This document shows positions 54,501 through 64,000 of a stretch of DNA of 64,000 nucleotides, piece by piece. Positions within the stretch are counted from its first letter, which is position 1; each line of letters begins with the position of its first letter. The position numbers were made by a program, and so were the translations under genes. The notes beneath the pieces were generated by a model. That model made no database searches. It was not told where the DNA came from and was given only the letters and a program-made list of their open reading frames with translations. Origin of the DNA: Aphis gossypii (taxonomy: Eukaryota > Arthropoda > Insecta > Hemiptera > Aphididae); the NCBI RefSeq assembly GCF_020184175.1, contig NC_065531.1:10747213-10811212 (forward strand). Direction: 5' to 3'.

Positions 54501-57500
54501 GTAGTTTCATTAACACAATAGGTTTGCAGCAGCGTGTTCGATTAGAATTTTTAACTGAAAATAGTTAAATATATATGTATACAACTGAAATTCCACAATC
54601 TCGAAAAATTACTACGCTGCACAAGCAACCAAAGAACGAAATGAGCATTTCGTCAGTGTCTATGGTATTATTACATTATTGCTTTTACGCACGCCTAAGA
54701 AAGGAGGAATAACTATGCCATTAATTTACGCCAACGGTTTGCTCTTTATACGTAAATATATATATATATATATACATGCGAATCCATAAAATTACCTTTA
54801 TACACCGCACGAGCCGACGGGAAAGAATACTACGCGATACGCATGAAACGGAGACGGAGTAAAATTATTTAAATTAAATTTCAATTTTTCTCCGTGTTTT
54901 ACTCCGCGTCAAAGAAAATGCTTAATTTCATTTTTTTTTCATCGAAATACTTCGATTCGGCTATTCTTTTGAGTTCGCTCGAAGAAAACGTCTCTATACA
55001 ATATAATTGCGCTCAACCGCGACGATAGCTTTGTGAGCGCATGTAAAACGGGTATGAATTATTCAATAGGAATATATACGTCCACGCAGACAAAGACAAT
55101 ATACAAAAGCTCTAAGTCACAACATTTTTTACCACTTCCGTTAGCGCATTCTATCATTCATGTATAATATATATACACACACATATTATAATATAACATT
55201 ATTTTTTAAATTGACCGTCTAAATATATCTACAGGACCTCCAAAGTAAAAATCTAAAAATGGCCAAAATTCGTTATAATGAAGATGATTGACATTTTTTT
55301 TTTTAATATACATTAGTTATGTTTTTAGATTTTAATAGTATTCATTACAATATTATTTGTTATAAAAATTAGGTAAATATGAAATCTGATCGTTTGAACT
55401 TTATCATATACTATTTCTACTGTGTATTCGAGTAAAAAGTCATACTTTATTATTATCATAAGTAAACATTTTAATGACTAGCGAGAACAATATAATATTA
55501 TATACTTCACATGTATTTAGATTTTGAGTGAATGAATATATTCATTTTACAGTGATATTATTTTTTTTGTTTTGTGTGTATGACACTATAAAATATAAAC
55601 AGTTGTCGATAAAATGTTTTGATTGTTAAACTTTGAGGATGGTTTTAGATAGAAGATTAAAATTTAAAAAGTTCAAAATTAAAAAGTCACATTAATTTTT
55701 TTATAATCAGGAAAAAAAACAAAAACTTAAGATTTTTCATGTATATATCATTGAATTCGAGTGTTACATACCCATAATAGTATAACTCACTCGATACCTA
55801 ATGTACAGTAGAAAGATAGCTTAGGTAACTTTTCTACCTATTTTCTTCTTAGTAGGTATCACAACTCTATGCGTTTTTTCTACCATGTCTGCCTTTATAT
55901 TGTGCATACTTTTTTGCTAATTTAGATTTCCTAACTTTTTCAGAATCTAATTTACTCAATCTGATGATTGGTTTCTACATCGTATATGTTTCTCCTAAGT
56001 TTGTTTTATTGAACCACCGTATACCTTACATAGATGATAATTAATGTATATTATGACTATTATTTATTTTTTATTTTAAATACATCATACAAGGACGTGA
56101 CATTTATTCATAGATTTCCCTCTGTCGCAGTCTTCAGTGTTATCTAAAAAAATTAACTTTAATTGAGATTGGATTCTGACATATAATTTCTGTTTATAAT
56201 TGCCGATATTTTTTCTTAAAAAAAAAAAAAAATCATTAAAAAAACTGACAGTTCTTGTTCTCTGTGGTTAAATTTATTTACAAGTATGCGTATTTGTATC
56301 AATTATGCCTTAATAACTTTTCATTTCTTTTTTTGAATTAATAATGTCTTTTTCAAGGTTTTCGTAAAAAAAAAATGGATGCAATAGAAATAAATAATGT
56401 TTATTTTCAAATAGTACAAAAAAAAAAAATGAGTTATTGATTTAAAATTCAAATACAATATGTCAATAAGATACAATAATAATATTAAGTACTACGACAA
56501 TAATTGTTTGATCCAGTTATTATGTAATGTTATATTAATATAATATAATATAATATAATAATAAATTAAAAATGTAATTATTTGAATTATATATTTTCAT
56601 TTATGCTTTTGGAAATAGCTCTCAAGCTGGACAGGAATAAATTCGAAAATACACTTATACCATATTGTAAACAATAACCTCTTTTTTCATGTTCTAGTGG
56701 TTATTTTACAAATTGCATCACTGTTCATTTCAGTAGGCTATTTAAAACCCAATATAAAATAAAATATTATTAAATAATGTAATATTAATATTATATTTAC
56801 GTTTTTATTGAGTTTTATTCATACCTAGATTATTTGTATATATGTTATACACTGCAAAGCCACAAAGTTAAGTAACTACTGGGAGTATAAACTATGCAAC
56901 TGAACAAAAATATAATATATAATTTTATAATTTATAACTAAACACTACTATTCACACGTTATGTATTATAGTGGTCAGGACCTAATATATTGTTATATGC
57001 GTTGAACAAACTTATTGATTTGTTTTAGTTTTTACTAACCCACGTTTAATTATAATATTACATTATCAACTTCTCAGATACTTAACAATTAGTATTTAAC
57101 TATATTACGGTAGACATCTATGAACTGCTGGTATGTGTTGCTGCTCTTTTTTTATCCCATGTAGCAGCTTATCCAAACAAATCTAAAATCATTGGTATTA
57201 CATCGTGTGAATCGGGTAGCTTAAGCGTGAAAAGATCAATATAAATATAATATATTTGTGTTATATTAGTCAACTATTCAACAAAGATTACAACTAGCAT
57301 TTTAAACCAACTAACATTAGTTTTGAAAATTACTTGTGGGTGAATGTAGTAAATAAATTTAAATTCATTAAAATAATTTGGTTAGGTAGGTAATAAGATA
57401 CACAAATGATATTACTTAAAATAGAACAATAAAATAATTATTTTATTTACTCTTTAAAAAAATATAAGGTTAGATTTTAGAATTTTCAATTCAGATTTAG

Positions 57501-57568
57501 TACTGTAGTTTTAAATACTTCATGAGTATAATGAGTATTGAGTATAGATTATATATATTAATGTATTA

Positions 57569-57601
<33 letters not shown>

Positions 57602-59170
57602 TATGTAAATAATATTTTCCGTCAACTTGTCATTTATACATTTTTAAAATACTTGAAAATAGAACATGATTGTTACCATGTGTGAAACAATATTACTATC
57701 ATAGGTCATCACGACGTTTTGAGAGTTTCAGTAAATTTGAATAGATAAATCAACAGGGATACTTTTTATTTATTTCACAATAAACTTAAATATAAATACT
57801 TGCTTTACTATAATGAAGTGTCTGTTATCGAACTTTCTAAGACTTAATGGATATAATTTCAATCAAGTGTTTATTAAGACAAAATAGGTACGAATACAGT
57901 AAACATTTTCTAAAATTTTAAATAACAATATTAGGAATTCAAAATCCAGTTCCATAAAATTTTGGAAAAATTCATGATCGGGAATTCCTAGAAATATCAA
58001 AATTGTAAAAAAATTTCAATTATTTAGATTATTATTTTATGTTTTTATGGATAATGGCATAAGTACATTAATTTAAATACTTTCAAGTTTTAAAATATCA
58101 ATTATAATTTCTATTCTATTATTTTTTTAATAATTTTCATAACTTCAAATTTTAAGTACTTCAAAATATTATTCTATAATTAAGGAAAGTGTGTATCATT
58201 TACAACTTTTATAACTTAATTAGTAACGAAACATTTAAATACAGTATTCAGATTCTGTTTTAAGAAGTGAAGAGTAAAGAAACTATAAAAAATAAAAATA
58301 AAGTCACAAAAATGTATGATTTTTTAAGTTCATTTCCCTGATCCAAATATATTTATCAAGATTTTGATACATTTCTCAATTATTATAATAGTTCATTATT
58401 ATAAATGCGTATTAAATTAATTGATAATATTACTATATTATTTTCTGCAATATCGATCATTGTTAACCATCATATTTATTTATTTATACTTAAAATTGAG
58501 ATTTTGAGGGTTTAAAAATATTTTAGGTACCTATATTTATAATATAGATTCCTAGTGTCCAAATATATATATATTTAAAGTACATGATATTAAACCAAAA
58601 ATCAGAATTTTCACATGTCCCAAAAATATAATTAATTACCAACTACAAATTCGTATTAAATAATTGTATAATGTATTATATATCTTTTTAATTTTTTAAA
58701 GGTGTGTTCCTTATTTATCTTACTTTTTTATTTACACAGTAGCGTGGTTTAAAATATTTTAAATAACATAAAAATAATAAAATAAATAATTCGGTTTATA
58801 AATGATTGTATTATTATTATTAAAAGGTATAAAACATTTGTCAGATTAAATTGTTATTTGGAATCTAATTGTTTTTTTTTTGTTTATTTATTTATTTTGT
58901 AGTATAAATATAAAAAAAACCAGAAAACTGTAATGGAACCAATCAATACCATCAATATAATATAAATTTTACTAGTTTTGGTACATAATATTATAGTATG
59001 TAGTGAATATCATCTCGTTTGAAACTTATTTTTTTTCTTATAAATATATATCTTTCAGTATTAAGTAGATAAATGCTTCTATCAAATTTAAATTAAGGCA
59101 GAAACTTGAATATTAAAATTATTTGCCATTATTTAGCCATGTAAGTTGTAATGAATAAATAAACATTTTT
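51521..59170. other. AT-rich non-coding block with microsatellites
   Basis: No gene is recognised. A less AT-rich patch at 54600-55150 contains no domain-bearing frame. Simple repeats occur at 54756-54774 and 57570-57591 (both TA dinucleotides). Short minus frames such as 53636-53848 have no domain. Confidence 0.6.
57570..57591. repeat. (AT)n microsatellite
   Basis: An uninterrupted run of AT dinucleotides about 22 bp long lies within a larger AT-only segment (57550-57605). Confidence 0.9.
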
Positions 59171-59230
59171 AGATTCTGAGAGGAGCAAGAAATGTATTAG
59201 TTTTACAATGATGTTTATTTTTTTTTTATT
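59171..59230 (+). repeat. Dispersed repeat family R1, copy D
   Basis: The copy starts AGATTCTGAGAGGAGCAAG and continues through TGTATTAGTTTTACAATGAT to a T-run. It is the closest to what appears to be the family consensus and matches copy C in reverse complement. Confidence 0.55.
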
Positions 59231-60605
59231 CTGTTAACAATTTTTCTCCCCCTAAACTTGCCCTAAATTACAAGTGAAGCATATTTTCTGAAAGGTAATA
59301 TTCTTGAGCTGGTACTTTAGAGAGGTTATTTTTGGATTTTCGAAACGGTACTTAAATAAAAGCGGTTTAAGGAGAAAAAATGTACGATATCACGATTTTG
59401 TAATATTAAATAATTACGGACGACTAATTACGGCTTTGTTTATCATTATAGAAACGAATAAAATTAAATAAAAAAATCTCTTCGTCTACTCAGAATTGTT
59501 TTTTATCAAATGCAATCATTGCATTCATATCGAATACCTACAGTAAAATTACACTATCCTGTCCGAGGACCGAAGCACAAACATCCACCACCGAAATGCG
59601 CTGACCTACTTTTTTATTGTGTTTTTACTGTTAAAATTATCTATAAATGGTATTTCAAAGATTTTACTATTTCAAAGTTGGAAATGCTTAATGAGTAAAA
59701 TTTTAGAAAATATATTTGATTGCTATTTATTTAGGTAAATATATATATTAAATAATTAAAGCACTGATGTGATTCAATAAATCAAACATATTATAATTGT
59801 TATTAATTTAAATTTAGAAATCGGAAATGATAAGGTTAAATGTAAAATCAACAAATTTACAAAATATGTATTTATAACAAGTTAGTCGTATGTTGTGATA
59901 CAAAAATAATTTCGCTGAATCGTGAAATGATGGTAAAAAAATCTAATGATCTTTTTTGTTACGCTTCATGATCTACGTGTAATAGAATTTACAATTATAA
60001 TTTAACATACAAATTTGTGATTTAATAGCATTGTTAAGCGTACGACGTTCTACTTAAATTTATCGTTTCTTTAATCAAATTAAAAATTGTTCGATCGTAA
60101 TTTTTACTGTACATATTTAACGAGTTGTATGTTACTGAGTTGTAGGTAATGACCCAAGTAATTGTCTTATAAACAATTACTCGTTTATATTTATAGTGTG
60201 TTCTAAGCACATAACAATAAGTCTATGGGAACGATCTGTACAAAATGTATACTATGTCGACATAATAAAAAGTTTTTAATCATTTATAACACTCACAGTT
60301 TATAAAATATACATTTTTAATTTTATGAGATATTATCAGTTACAGCTTTTAATAATTTTCAAATGTTGTGTCATTTTTGTCCATTACTTGCATTATTGTA
60401 ATAACTTATATTAATATAAAATCAATCTTTTTTTTTTTATACTATAGGTATACGATTATATAACTAAATTGATGCTATAAAGTTTAAAAGTAAGTAGTAT
60501 AATTAATATACAGTAATATTATGTTAAATTAAATTATACCAGGTAACATGGATTTTTTACACAATTTTTGATTTATAAAGGGACATACTTACAAGTGAGT
60601 TTACA
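59231..60605. other. AT-rich non-coding block
   Basis: No gene is seen. The plus frame 59510-59698 is 62 codons with no domain. Confidence 0.55.
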
Positions 60606-61407
60606 TCTATATATATAAAAATTTCGTGTCACGATGTATGTTCGCGATAAACTCCGAAACTACTGAACGGATTTTGATAAAATTTGGTAACCATTTATAA
60701 TATGGTCCAACTTAAAATATAGAATAGTTTTTTTTTCAATATTTATTATTAATAATATGTGGCGAGCGCCGATAATATTCTGGAACTAATGATTCGTTGT
60801 TACAGTAAATTTCAAATTCACAGCAATAGACTAACATAACAAGTTATACTAAGTTTTATTGTTTTACCAACAGGCAACAATACAAAAACCACGAGATGGC
60901 ACATTATTGTATTTTACCCACTGTAGTAAAAAAAAAAAAAAAAATGACATAACTTTGAAACTTAAGTGTTAGAAATTATAAACTTCTTATACACATCTCG
61001 CGGGGTCCGCAATCCACCACGTGTGGATTGTCTACATGATAATATACTGCTCTCATAATCATAAGAGAGTCTCACGGCAATAGTAAGCAGAATTACTATA
61101 ATATTATGACTTGAGTAACTCACTGACTGATAAACGTAGAGCCTGAACAATGATAGATCGATGCTTACAATTTACACGGTACATTCGTAAAATCGTATCA
61201 CAAATTTAGTGTGTAATAAGAAAGCATTTTACAAAATTCGCATATTAAAGTGGTGCTTTCACAAGATTTTTGAGAATCAAAACAGTCAATGAAAATGTCT
61301 AAGTTTTGAACACCGTTAAACCGAATAGTAAATAACAAATTAATCAAAATTCGAATCATATTATATATGCATTTTTAACGGGCAACGAAGTGCACGGGGT
61401 CAGCTAG
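60606..61407 (+). mobile_element. Non-autonomous Helitron
   Basis: The left end reads TCTATATATATAAAAATTTC and is followed by a stretch (to about 60690) containing CTCCGAAACTACTGAACGGA, a pattern I recognise from insect Helitrons. The right end reads GTGCACGGGGTCAGCTAG, finishing with the diagnostic CTAG. The 802-bp element sits between an A (60605) and a T (61408), the usual Helitron target, with no target duplication and no terminal inverted repeats. It has no Rep/helicase frame, so it must have been moved in trans by an autonomous relative. The 3' subterminal hairpin seems reduced to a very short stem in this copy. Open frames inside (for example 60962-61150, minus) are spurious. Confidence 0.8.
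61010..61030. repeat. Perfect 8-bp-arm hairpin inside the Helitron
   Basis: CAATCCAC and GTGGATTG flank a 5-nt CACGT loop. The perfect stem lies mid-element, not at the 3' end where the Helitron terminator hairpin normally lies, so its role is unclear. Confidence 0.6.
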
Positions 61408-62521
61408 TAAAATATATTTATATAAACATAATTATATTTAAAATAAACCAAAAAGTTTGACTTCCAAATAGACTAATTGAAATTTAGACTTGGTACTTAC
61501 TTATAATAGTATATTATAAGTGTTTATTTAAATTCTACTTTTATATGCAATCGTATAGACTATATATAATAATTATGTATAGCAAACATATAGAATAAAA
61601 CCAAAGATAATTTGATTAAATCTGACCATAATAATAGCAAGTTAAAATAAATACTTCGTGTACCTTTGAGATAATCCTTATTAAAATATGTCTGTCCTTA
61701 TAAGGAAAAAAATACGCGTAGTACCACAAAATAATAACATACAATATAAATTATTTATGTGTTGGATAAAATAACTTTCATCGACTATATATATTGATAC
61801 TGTTAAGAACGGTTACAGTATCAACGTGCACCACATACATCTCGAAGACTTTTTATATGCATAATATTATCAGCTTCACTAACAAGGTTTGAATAATGAA
61901 TATAGAACAAACTAATATGAAAATAGCTTATTCATTACAGTCCTATTCGTTTACTAAAAACTAAAAACAGTCCGTTTTACTTATATAATTAAAGTCACTT
62001 AAAACTCGTTATTAAAAGTATAAAAACCTATACAATTTTATAAATATATATTAAAAAATAAAAATTATGCTAATCATTTTTCCCAAACAAAAAAAGACAA
62101 ATTCAAAATATAATTTAACTAACTCAGGCGAGTCGATCTATCTATGATTTTAGATAGGTATTGATAAATCAATCCATCGTTAATAAATCCTAAATTGTAT
62201 AAGTTAAAAATAGTTATTATTTTAATTTATTTGATTAACGATTATTATACATAGTTAAATTATTTGTATTTCTTATGAAAATATATTCTAGAAAAGGTGA
62301 GTAAGTAATATATGGAACTTTTAACTTTTGTACATAAAATGTATTTAAAATATAGATTTTTATATTTTAACTTTACTCAATGAGTTATAAAACAAAAATC
62401 CGTAGACTAGTTCATCTTTAGGCCATTATTTCGTTATAATAATGTGTGTGAAAATTTATTATGGGAGTAAGCAGTTTTGACTACAAAAAACTACGGGGTT
62501 CCCTTTCTAAATTAGAATGAA
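61408..62521. other. AT-rich non-coding block
   Basis: No gene or repeat is recognised between the Helitron and the retrotransposon. Confidence 0.6.
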
Positions 62522-62665
62522 TGTTACACACGAGCTATATTATATAAACTGGCATATTATAAAAATAAATAAATAAATATACTAACGTACTCAGTTAATA
62601 TTAATGTTTAAACCGAGCTTTTTCACTCCACAACTGCTAACAGTTCGGTAGCGTTGTGTCTAACA
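62522..62665 (+). mobile_element. Possible 5' LTR of the BEL/Pao element
   Basis: TGTTACACACG at the left and TCTAACA at the right give the TG...CA edges expected of an LTR about 150 bp upstream of the gag remnant. AT-rich sequence with TATTATAAAAAT and repeated AATAAA words inside could be promoter and polyadenylation signals. At about 144 bp it is short for a BEL/Pao LTR. The second LTR is outside the window, so the repeat cannot be verified. Confidence 0.25.
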
Positions 62666-62816
62666 TCCCAGTTTTTGTGATAGTCGATACCCGGTGGTGG
62701 TTGGTGTTAGAGCGTATACTGCCAAGTAAGGTTAGAGCACAGCGTTAGGTGACGCCATAGTTAAACGCGTTGTAATAAAAAGCCAAATAGCATGTGTTCG
62801 GTACCTATATTCTGGC
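62666..62816 (+). other. Retrotransposon leader region
   Basis: This is the stretch between the possible LTR and the gag remnant. A primer-binding site would be expected near its left edge, but no tRNA match could be assigned. The sequence has markedly higher GC than the DNA to its left, consistent with being part of the inserted element. Confidence 0.35.
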
Positions 62817-64000
62817 ATGATGGCAGGCAATAAGATGATCAAACTTATAACGCGGTTAAAATAACTTTCAATGGTTAGGTGTATTACAATAGTCTCCAAT
62901 ATTAAGGCCGTACGTGGTATGACGTTAAGTTTAACGAGTGAGCCCAAGTTAGCTTTACAGTTTTTGGTGGCTGTAACTGATGTAGATAGTTTATGGAACC
63001 AATTCAAACTTGAGGACGACGCAGTTCTAGATTGTTTAGTTCAATTCGTTAAGACGGATGATTATTTGGTCGAACTACCCTCGAAGATTCAAGAACTGAT
63101 TATTAAATATAAGGTAATGGTGGATAATGTTAGACTTAAGGGCGTGGAAACTATAGATATGCAATACATACAAAATAAATTATTATCTACCGAGACAACC
63201 ACTGATGATTCAGTTAAACCGTTTTCCCGTTTACCGGAGATTCCACTGCCCAGGTTTAATGGGGATTTTGGCCCACGTTTTGGGATAGATTTTTGGTGTT
63301 AGTGGACGCCCGGTCCATCGTATCAAATATTGATATAGCTAATAGGTTGTCTTTCCGGTAACGCAGATGATATGTTGATACCCGTATTATATAATTATGT
63401 TTTAGCATTATCCACTTTGCCTGACCATTTTTACAGCAATTGGCCGCCACGTCGTTGATCGATAAATTGTTACACGCATCGACTTTGACACAAGATTCGT
63501 TGCAGGACCTTAACAACTTTGTAAGTGTGTTTGATGAAGTCATTTCGTTGTTAGAAGCATTAAAAATACCGGATATGGGTTCCTTCATTTTATTTTCTAT
63601 CGCGTTTAGATTTTTGCCTATCTCTACCCACAAGTGATTTGAAGCAAATAGTCGGGAGGCATATCCGTCCATAGATGAATTATTGAAGTTTGTTCGGTAA
63701 AGTGTATCAATTTTAAAAGTCGTCAGGGATTTTCACTAAGTTAACCCTCTTGTAGCGCAATCCAAGGTTGTAAATCCCACAGTTAATCCTGCAAGGAAAG
63801 AGAAAACTTTGAGAAAGACAAGGGTTCCCGACCGATGTCGTTTGTAACAGCAAATATGGGTGGTACCTGTCCATATTGTCTTGGCGCATACACGTTAGCG
63901 TCATGCACGCGTTCTAAGTCTTGGCCAGTAGGGGATCAAACGCGATGGACACAAGGATAGCAACCCTTAAATTAGTGACGCATTTAGAGAAGGGTCAAAG
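62817..64000 (+). pseudogene. BEL/Pao retrotransposon gag, decayed and cut by window edge
   Basis: Gag is the structural protein that packages the element's RNA. The translated pieces carry the motif LPEIPLPRFNGDF (63220-63258) seen in the DUF1759-type gag region of BEL/Pao elements. Later pieces contain LDKLL-like and EALKIPDMGS segments and a zinc-knuckle remnant. The frame is broken many times: an in-frame TAA at 62862 just after the start, a frame change near 63270-63284 (original frame ends at TAG 63300-63302), a stop at 63359 with a return of frame near 63351, a stop at 63456 with a shift near 63434, a stop at 63635, another near 63698, and a stop at 63958. Each open piece is clearly collinear with the next. 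It is a non-functional copy; pol would lie beyond 64000. The LDKLL-like segment reads LIDKLLHAS here. The minus-strand frames here are artefacts. Confidence 0.75.
63868..63906 (+). other. Zinc-knuckle remnant in gag pseudogene
   Basis: A C-x2-C-x4-Y-x4-C arrangement (CPYCLGAYTLASC) occupies the place of the nucleic-acid-binding CCHC knuckle. The expected histidine is replaced by tyrosine, a single-base change (CAC to TAC), which would weaken zinc binding. It is another sign of decay. The frame differs from that of the preceding open pieces. Confidence 0.6.

Noticed and set aside
62732..63904. Minus-strand frames in the retrotransposon
   Set aside because: The plus strand carries recognisable BEL/Pao gag pieces. 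The minus frames are shadows.
1..64000. tRNA and conserved microRNA genes
   Set aside because: A scan by eye for tRNA box B (GGTTCGAAT) and for several well-known insect microRNA seeds found no convincing match. A covariance search (tRNAscan-SE, Infernal with Rfam) would settle it.
1..64000. A novel multi-gene system (defence, biosynthetic or toxin cluster)
   Set aside because: No cluster of protein-coding genes exists in this window. Everything that can be read is non-coding DNA, repeats or isolated exon candidates.

Overview
The window looks like a piece of an insect nuclear chromosome, most likely an aphid or close relative. This is inferred from the very AT-rich background, the frequent TAGGTACCTA-type words, and dispersed repeats of a kind I associate with aphid genomes. 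No bacterial gene organisation is present. I find no rRNA, tRNA, CRISPR array or complete protein-coding gene. The long open frames are mostly chance products of AT-rich or CpG-rich sequence, and several begin at GTG or TTG rather than ATG.

Layout, left to right. Positions 1-8640 are AT-rich non-coding DNA with one nested hairpin repeat (7499-7692). A CpG-richer block at 8641-9363 holds a TATA-like box and an initiator at ideal spacing. It also holds a short ATG frame with a signal-peptide-like start that ends exactly at a strong splice donor, so it is a candidate first exon on the plus strand. Positions 10924-11152 hold a 44-codon frame next to a dispersed repeat. A CpG-rich block at about 12040-12840 carries trinucleotide tracts, a perfect CRE palindrome and two strong minus-strand donors. 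Another CpG-rich block lies at 16850-17800. From 17.8 to 33.7 kb the DNA is AT-rich with repeats (24058, 26061, about 26820-27480).

At 33717-34200 there is an initiator, a 22-codon ATG frame ending at a donor, and a CpG-rich tail. From 36.5 to 47.4 kb lie two equal-length copies of a palindromic MITE-like element, a reverse-oriented copy of the dispersed repeat, a possible 5S-rRNA-related SINE and a hAT-like terminus. A possible terminal exon lies at 48481-48660. CpG-rich blocks follow at 48.7-49.6 and 50.5-51.5 kb. The rest is AT-rich up to a clean non-autonomous Helitron (60606-61407) and a decayed BEL/Pao retrotransposon (from about 62522) that runs off the right edge.

Interpretation (inference): this is a gene-poor region, either intergenic or the long introns of one or more genes. 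Isolated CpG-rich islands may mark transcription starts or alternative first exons. The exon candidates are supported only by signal spacing, reading frame and splice motifs. None has a recognisable protein domain, and their reading phases cannot be linked into one gene from this window. The best-supported features are the Helitron, the BEL/Pao gag remnant and the paired MITE copies.
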